This document shows positions 52,188 to 56,687 of a DNA stretch of 56,687 nt, in pieces. Source of the DNA: Acidobacteriota bacterium (GTDB lineage: Bacteria > Actinomycetota > Acidimicrobiia > Acidimicrobiales > Microtrichaceae); contig QEUP01000021.1 in NCBI GenBank assembly GCA_003577145.1, positions 1 through 56,687 of the forward strand, written 5' to 3'. Every line of letters starts with the position of its first letter. The stretch's first letter is position 1. The notes under the pieces are model-generated. The model searched no databases. It saw only the letters and a program-made list of their open reading frames with translations, and was not told the origin of the DNA. The position numbers were made by a program, and so were the translations under genes.

Positions 52188-53246
52188 TCAGAGGGGGTTG
52201 GCATCGAAGAAGTCCAGCAACAGGTCCGAAGCGCTGATCTCGGTGGTCGTCGGGCCCGCGATCGAGGTGGGTAGGCCCGCAGTGGCACCGGGCCAGGTGT
52301 GGCCTGCCCCCTCCACGACGTAGAGCACCACCTCGTCTTCGCAGCCGCCGTAAGCGAGGCGCCGAACGTGATCGGTTACCTGCTCCTCGCTCGGAGTCGG
52401 CTCGCAGCCGTTCCGTTCGGCCCAGCCGGCCGCTGCAGCGGGTGCAGACTGGACCTCGACGCTCTGTAGCGCCCGCAGCAGCCGTAGCCGGTCCGGGAAG
52501 TCCTCGAACAGAGCTCCGCCCTCGTAGGGCACGACGGAATCCTCGGTGCCGTGGAAGGCGACGAGTGGGACCGCAGGCTGCTCGGTGCAGGGCCGGTAGG
52601 TGTTGGGCCCGGCGACCATGGCCACCGCCGCGATGCGGTCGGCCAGCACACAGGAGAGGCCCCCGGCCATGCCCGCCCCGTTGGAGATCCCGTCGACGAA
52701 GACGCGACTGGTGTCGATGCAGAGCGTCGCCTCGAGGTGATCGAGCAGGGCGGTGATGAAGCCGGTGTCGTCGACCGACTCGAAGGGTGGGAGCACCCAC
52801 ATGGGGGGCGTACCGGTGCCCTGGGGTTCGACCACGACGTAGCCTCGCTCACCTGCCTTGGCGGGAAGCTGGGAGTAGGAGGCCTGCACCGAGGCTGGTT
52901 CGGCCAGGCCGTGGAGGTCGAACAGCAAGGGAGCGGGGACGCCGGGCTCGTAAGACGCCGGGACGGCGAGTAGGTAGGTCCGCTCGGTGCCGTCCCAATC
53001 CAGGGCCTGGGCTCCGGTCGGGGCTTCGTTGGCAGTACCGCAACCGGCGGAGGGTGCAGCGGCCACGGTAGGAGCCGGTGAGGTTGTCGAAGTCGGCGCG
53101 GCGGTCGTGGCGGTGTCGGGGGACGAGTCGAGCGACGAGGTGGCATCGCGTCCCTCATCGCCCCGATCCTCGTCCTCACCGTTGCCACATGACGCGAGCA
53201 TGGCCAATGCGACTCCGATTGCAGCGGCGCGCCTTGCAGTGATCAC
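52188..53246 (-). CDS. lipoprotein esterase (LpqC/polyhydroxybutyrate-depolymerase-like)
   Basis: A 352-residue exported lipoprotein: lipobox LASC with Cys20, Ser/Thr/Pro-rich linker to about residue 65, then a CE1-type alpha/beta-hydrolase. Catalytic elements: DLHGLAEPA oxyanion region, nucleophile in DGISNGAGM, Asp in HGTEDSVVPY and His in EGAGHTWPG. It resembles LpqC/feruloyl-esterase-like and PHB-depolymerase proteins. The GTG start lies 9 bp after the secreted protein gene, in an operon headed by the TetR gene at 55456. Confidence 0.87.
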   Translation of the reverse strand: MITARRAAAIGVALAMLASCGNGEDEDRGDEGRDATSSLDSSPDTATTAAPTSTTSPAPTVAAAPSAGCGTANEAPTGAQALDWDGTERTYLLAVPASYEPGVPAPLLFDLHGLAEPASVQASYSQLPAKAGERGYVVVEPQGTGTPPMWVLPPFESVDDTGFITALLDHLEATLCIDTSRVFVDGISNGAGMAGGLSCVLADRIAAVAMVAGPNTYRPCTEQPAVPLVAFHGTEDSVVPYEGGALFEDFPDRLRLLRALQSVEVQSAPAAAAGWAERNGCEPTPSEEQVTDHVRRLAYGGCEDEVVLYVVEGAGHTWPGATAGLPTSIAGPTTTEISASDLLLDFFDANPL

Positions 53247-53255
53247 GGTTGAACC

Positions 53256-54644
53256 TCAGGATCTGGTGGCCGACGACGGCACCACACAGGTGCCGTGCTC
53301 GTAGTCATCGCGTGAGCAGTAGGAAGCTGCCGGGAAGTATGGGCCCATGTGCTCGGCGAGGGATTCTCCTCCCCCAGGGTCGAAGTAGTGAGGAGACTCC
53401 TCGAAGGTCGGCTCGGCTCGCAGGTGTCGGATGAGGATCATCGGGTTGTCGCTGGCGAGTGGAAGCCAGTTGTCCACCACGCTGGGTCGGTCACCGGGCT
53501 CGGACACGACGAGGCTCACCCACCGGGAACCGTCCTCGGCTGTCTCGGTGACCAGCTCGCCGTCGTGGAGGCAGTCGACGAGATACCCGCCGTTTTCGAG
53601 TTGGTAGGTGCACACCGAGAGGTAACGGGTCTGGGTGAGCCCTCCCGGCGGCTCCAAGCCCGGCGTGACGGGCAGCCGGAAGCGAGTGACATAGAGCGGA
53701 TGCGAGATGCCGGGGGGAAGGGGGTCGAGGTGGTTGACGAGGTACTTGTTGTCGGGGTTGGGGTAGGGCACGAGTCGATCCCATACGCGGCCTCGGCCTC
53801 GGCAAGGCCAGGTGTCGGCATAGGGATCCGTGGCGGGGTCACGAGCGCCGTCGGACACGAACCAGCCGTTCGGCTCCCGCGGAACCCAACAGGGGTCGAC
53901 CGCTCGGGTGGCGGATGAGATCTGCTCGAACCGCTGATCGGCACCGGTGGCGAACCTCACGGGCTCGGTATGGCCGGCCAGGACCTTGCGGGTGTCGAAG
54001 AGCCGGCATGCCTCGCCGATGCTCTGTGGCAACCCTGGCGGGTTGCCTTCGACCACATACCAGAGACGGGGTGGCTCGGGCTCTCCGCCCAGGTAGGTGC
54101 GGAAGATCACTGCTGTGTCCTCCAGGGCGACACCTTCTTCGTAACCGGTGTAGAGGACGTTCGGCTCCGAAGGTGGCCGCGGTGGCTCTGGTAGGTCTCG
54201 TAGCTCCACCGAGTAGAAGCCCGACTCGTCGAGGGTGATCTGATCGTCGGGGAGGCCGTCGAGCACGCCGCCGTCGGGCCCATAGCTGGTGAGCGACCAG
54301 TACCGAGCTGTGCCGGCGGTGCCGCGCACCTCGAAATGGGCGCTGTTCTCGGGGCCGAGGAAGGGGATCCACGCGGTGGAGTACATCGCGTACTCGTCCG
54401 GGGCGAAGGCCCAGCGGTCTTCGTCGCCGTCGATAGGTAGCGACCAGATCCCGCCGAGGCATCCGGTCACGTCGAGCTCTTGTCGCTCCGGGCTCAGGGC
54501 GAAGGCGGCGGGCGAGGTCGACGAGGCCATGAGCACGCTGCAAGCGGCAAATCGCAGGAAGTTGCGCGCCGACGCAGGCCCCCGGTTACATCCCGTCGAG
54601 TTCCCGCCGGCCATCGTCGTTGCCGATTGAGTATGGGAATGCAT
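53256..54644 (-). CDS. secreted protein, DUF1214-like
   Basis: A 462-residue exported protein of uncertain family. The N-terminal signal is unusual in length (about 50 residues; core FLRFAACSVLMASSTSPAAFA). The mature part includes ARYWSLTSYGPDGG and VELRDLPEPP, which recall the DUF1214 fold found with DUF1254 proteins, and many tryptophans and cysteines. I cannot give a reaction. The frame is open far upstream to 55355 because of GC bias, but the ATG at 54644 is the sensible start. It lies between the TetR gene and the esterase, 9 bp from the latter, so the three probably form one unit. Confidence 0.7.
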   Translation of the reverse strand: MHSHTQSATTMAGGNSTGCNRGPASARNFLRFAACSVLMASSTSPAAFALSPERQELDVTGCLGGIWSLPIDGDEDRWAFAPDEYAMYSTAWIPFLGPENSAHFEVRGTAGTARYWSLTSYGPDGGVLDGLPDDQITLDESGFYSVELRDLPEPPRPPSEPNVLYTGYEEGVALEDTAVIFRTYLGGEPEPPRLWYVVEGNPPGLPQSIGEACRLFDTRKVLAGHTEPVRFATGADQRFEQISSATRAVDPCWVPREPNGWFVSDGARDPATDPYADTWPCRGRGRVWDRLVPYPNPDNKYLVNHLDPLPPGISHPLYVTRFRLPVTPGLEPPGGLTQTRYLSVCTYQLENGGYLVDCLHDGELVTETAEDGSRWVSLVVSEPGDRPSVVDNWLPLASDNPMILIRHLRAEPTFEESPHYFDPGGGESLAEHMGPYFPAASYCSRDDYEHGTCVVPSSATRS

Positions 54645-54678
54645 TGCTTCGATCTCCGCCTCGGGCCGAAGCCCTCTG

Positions 54679-54697
54679 TCGGGGGCGCAGCCCCCGA
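54679..54697. terminator. hairpin between TetR gene and secreted protein gene
   Basis: TCGGGGG-CGCAG-CCCCCGA is a perfect 7-bp stem. On the minus strand it lies 16 bp after the TetR stop. It could attenuate expression of the downstream genes or act as a partial terminator. Confidence 0.45.
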
Positions 54698-54712
54698 ATG
54701 GAGTCACTCCTT

Positions 54713-55456
54713 TCAATCCTGTGTCGACGCCGCCTGCTTCAGGTTCGAAGGGGTCTTCGAGGAGTCCCCGGCTACTCCGCTGGTGGCGTCGCTCTCCGCC
54801 GGAACCAGCCGGGCCAAGATGGACTTGTCGAGGCCCACGAGCCCTACGGAGGTGATTCCAGTCAGCAGGTCCACGACTGCGTCGGCGTCCACGCCAGGGC
54901 TGATCTCGGTGGCCCGGACGCCGGCCTCGGCCATGCCGATCAGGACAGTGGCCAGGATCTCGGCGACGGTGCCGGTGGCCATGCCCGCCACCGCCATGTC
55001 CGATGCCAGGGCCTGGGTGAGCGTTCGGCGGACCTCCCTGGCCAGGGCGGCGACAGGTCCCACCTTGTTGTCCCGCAGCATGATGAGGAAGGCGAATCCG
55101 TGAGGCCGTTCCCGTGCGTAGCCGAACACGGCAGCGAAACGGGCCCTGGCCCGAGCCAGTCGGGGCTCTTGGGCGTGGCGGGCCTGTGAGGCGAGGAGCG
55201 AGTTGACGAACCGGTCGAACTCCTCGCGTGCAGCCACCTCGAGCAACTCGTCCTTGGAGCGCACGACGCCGTAGATCGACGCCTTCGAGACCGCCGCCTT
55301 CTCGGCCACCGAGTCGACAGTGGTCGCCGCGAGCCCCTCGTTGGCGAAGACCCACACAGCAGCCTCGATGACGAGGCTCCGGCGGACCTCCAGCGGCATC
55401 AGCCGAGGCCGGCCGCGCGAGCGACCGGTGGTCGGGAGTGTCGAATTAGTGACCAA
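54713..55456 (-). CDS. TetR-family transcriptional regulator
   Basis: A 247-residue TetR regulator. HTH region about 22-70: RRSLVIEAAVWVFANEG, then TTVDSVAEKAAVSKASIYGVVRSKDEL. The C-terminal ligand domain is followed by a Ser/Thr-rich tail. The frame begins at a TTG at 55456; an ATG at 55399 (MPLEVRRSL) is an alternative, but it would remove the GRSRGRPR lead that TetR proteins often have. It heads a minus-strand unit with a secreted protein and an esterase. The 130 bp upstream is noticeably AT-rich, with repeated GCTAAT elements that could be its operator. Confidence 0.87.
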   Translation of the reverse strand: MVTNSTLPTTGRSRGRPRLMPLEVRRSLVIEAAVWVFANEGLAATTVDSVAEKAAVSKASIYGVVRSKDELLEVAAREEFDRFVNSLLASQARHAQEPRLARARARFAAVFGYARERPHGFAFLIMLRDNKVGPVAALAREVRRTLTQALASDMAVAGMATGTVAEILATVLIGMAEAGVRATEISPGVDADAVVDLLTGITSVGLVGLDKSILARLVPAESDATSGVAGDSSKTPSNLKQAASTQD

Positions 55457-55589
55457 GGAGTTGCTAATAACCTCAGATCAATAACAGCTAATGAGGTATG
55501 CAGTCAAGAGAAATAATGACCGGACAGTCAGAAATTCAGGATGACATGTGGCCGCAGAACGGCAGACGAGAGCGAGCTGACGTCGGGCA

Positions 55590-56096
55590 TCAGAGCTCGG
55601 TGGCGAAGACCGCCTCGTCGGAGAGGTCGGTGATGCTGATGGACAGGTCTTCGAGCGCGGGATCGCTGAAGGCGGACAAGCCGCACGAGACGACCACATC
55701 CACGGACTCACCCGGCGGTGTGGGCTCATCGACGTCGGCCACGCAGTTTGTCGTCGTCTCGCCCTCCATCTCGACGGTCACGACGAGCGAGCCGGCGAGG
55801 CTCGGTGTCGTCGGTTTCGTTACGGCCGAGAACGTGAGGTCGAGGACCGACCCGGCATATTCCTCGCTACTTCGGAGCTCTGCTGAGGTGAGCGTGTAGG
55901 TCCACCCGTCAGCGTCGAAGGATTCGGTGTCGATGACTGCCGAAGTGTCTCCGGTAGTCGGCTCGGTGGTGGTCGAGTCCTCAGCTTCGGCGGCAGTGGT
56001 CGTGGTATCGCCGCTGTCGTCGTCCGAGCAGGCCACCAGGGACAACGTCACCGCGGTGGGCAGCATCAGGCTGATCAGCGGTCGCGCACGGCTCAT
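55590..56096 (-). CDS. small lipoprotein of unknown function
   Basis: A 168-residue exported lipoprotein: signal with lipobox LVAC and Cys23, a Thr/Asp/Glu-rich linker (about 24-55), then a beta-rich domain (DGWTYTLTSAELRSS, VLDLTFSAVTKP, CVADVDEPTPPGES, VVVSCGLSAF) with a probable disulphide between the two internal cysteines. This resembles Telokin-like/DUF4352 domains of actinobacterial lipoproteins, but the match is loose. The ATG lies at 56096, upstream of a repeat-rich non-coding region. Confidence 0.72.
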   Translation of the reverse strand: MSRARPLISLMLPTAVTLSLVACSDDDSGDTTTTAAEAEDSTTTEPTTGDTSAVIDTESFDADGWTYTLTSAELRSSEEYAGSVLDLTFSAVTKPTTPSLAGSLVVTVEMEGETTTNCVADVDEPTPPGESVDVVVSCGLSAFSDPALEDLSISITDLSDEAVFATEL

Positions 56097-56355
56097 GGGT
56101 AACGCGTTCCACCCGGATGCTACTAGCCCTGATTATTCACGGTGAGGGCCCGAGCCCCGCCAGACCCCGACAGCACAAGCGTTCTTGGACGGCGTGACGC
56201 TCGAGAGCATTCACCTCCGAGGTGCTCCGACCCGTTGGCATCTCTTGTGTTGCCCAACTTGGATCCTCCAAGGCTGAGAGGGTTGTAACCGTCCTGCTGC
56301 GAGTTGCTCGTGCGAGCTCGTGAATCTGGTCTGCCCGAAGCAGGGAGAAGTAGAA
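56097..56355. other. non-coding spacer before the repeat array
   Basis: About 260 bp upstream of the small lipoprotein. I see no gene, tRNA or clear promoter. Frames through it on either strand lack family features and continue into the repeats. Confidence 0.5.
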
Positions 56356-56687
56356 CGCCCCGCTTCGCGGATCGGGTGCTCTGCTGGCTTGGCGTCACCG
56401 CGGGTGACGCCCCGCTTCGCGGATCGGGTGCTCTGCTGGCTTGGCGTCACCGCGGGTGACGCCCCGCTTCGCGGATCCGGTTCTCACCTCCCGCTGCTGC
56501 GGCTGGCGCCTCCGCAGCGCTGCTGGCTTGGCTCTGCTGGCTTGGCGTCACCGCAGGTGACACCCCGCTTCGCGGATCGGGTGCTCCCTACCCGCTGCTG
56601 CGGCTGGCGCCTCCGCAGTGCTGGCTTGGCCCTGCTGGCTTGGCGTCACCGCAGGTGACACCCCGCTTCGCGGATCCCGTTCTCGGG
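56356..56687 (+). repeat. tandem hairpin-rich repeat array, cut by the window end
   Basis: Units begin with CGCCCCGCTTCGCGGATC at 56356, 56408 and 56460 (52-bp period), then with CACCCCGCTTCGCGGATC at 56561 and 56659 (101 and 98 bp). The longer units insert a CTGCTGCGG...CCGCAG segment. Each unit holds nested inverted repeats: CCGC-TTC-GCGG, GCGTCACC-GCG-GGTGACGC (one mismatch in later copies) and, in the long units, GCTGCGG...CCGCAGC. Open frames here are by-products of the repeat. It is an intergenic repeat family, not a gene. Confidence 0.85.

Noticed and set aside
56320-56658. A 112-codon frame through the terminal repeats
   Set aside because: Its repeated peptide simply follows the DNA repeat, there is no ribosome site, and the same occurs in other frames.
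56356-56687. CRISPR array or integron attC array
   Set aside because: There are no unique spacers between conserved repeats, no cas or integrase genes in the window, and the units are contiguous.

Overview
The window reads as chromosome of a high-GC actinobacterium, most likely an environmental member of the Acidimicrobiia or a close relative. The clues are GTG starts and apparently leaderless promoters, a TIGR03084-type DinB/maleylpyruvate-isomerase-like protein, an F420-type LLM oxidoreductase, an MmpL-type transporter, an LAXTG (class E type) sortase signal, and a large set of acyl-CoA genes. The taxonomic call is inference; no rRNA or marker phylogeny is available here.

Region 1 (about 0.1-21 kb) is a catabolic island. 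A five-gene minus-strand operon (two enoyl-CoA hydratases, an acyl-CoA ligase, an HMG-CoA-synthase-like/DUF35 fusion and a thiolase) runs from 7.1 kb to 1.1 kb. A TIGR03084 protein is divergent from it. Next come a single 1141-residue polypeptide containing all four LivH-LivM-LivG-LivF domains of a branched-chain-amino-acid-type ABC importer, a divergent TetR regulator, an amidase, a damaged alkyl-sulfatase-like gene, an operon of acyl-CoA dehydrogenase, DUF35 protein and thiolase-like enzyme with overlapping stops and starts, and a minus-strand operon of acyl-CoA dehydrogenase, enoyl-CoA hydratase and a second amidase.

An 18-bp palindrome, TGTGAAC-N4-GTTAACA, lies in front of every one of these units and again at 33.9 kb in front of an orphan LivJ/K-type substrate-binding lipoprotein. 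In two cases it sits over a well-spaced -35/-10 promoter, with its right arm covering the -10. I read these as one regulon, probably controlled by the TetR protein at 11.6 kb, for import, amide hydrolysis, CoA activation and beta-oxidation-like breakdown of an unknown branched or cyclic carboxylic compound.

Region 2 (21-35 kb) is mixed: a secreted cysteine-rich protein with Asp-rich loops behind a CRP-like site, another enoyl-CoA hydratase, a large LAXTG-anchored surface protein with an internal thioester domain and three Ig-like repeats behind a structured leader, a 3-hydroxyacyl-CoA dehydrogenase, dodecin, an orphan type II DMSO-reductase-family molybdoenzyme subunit, a secreted esterase, an MmpL transporter with its MarR regulator and likely operator, and the regulon's substrate-binding protein.

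Region 3 (35-56.7 kb) is more housekeeping: ileS with a NUDIX gene, small lipoproteins, a site-2-type membrane protease with a TPR-like tail, an LLM oxidoreductase, and a tight operon of a class A penicillin-binding protein, a zinc-ribbon coiled-coil protein, a histidine phosphatase and a polytopic membrane protein. After these come a GGDEF/EAL protein, an operon of TetR regulator, secreted protein and esterase, a small lipoprotein, and finally an array of hairpin-rich tandem repeats that runs off the window end. I saw no tRNA, rRNA, transposase, integrase or CRISPR array.
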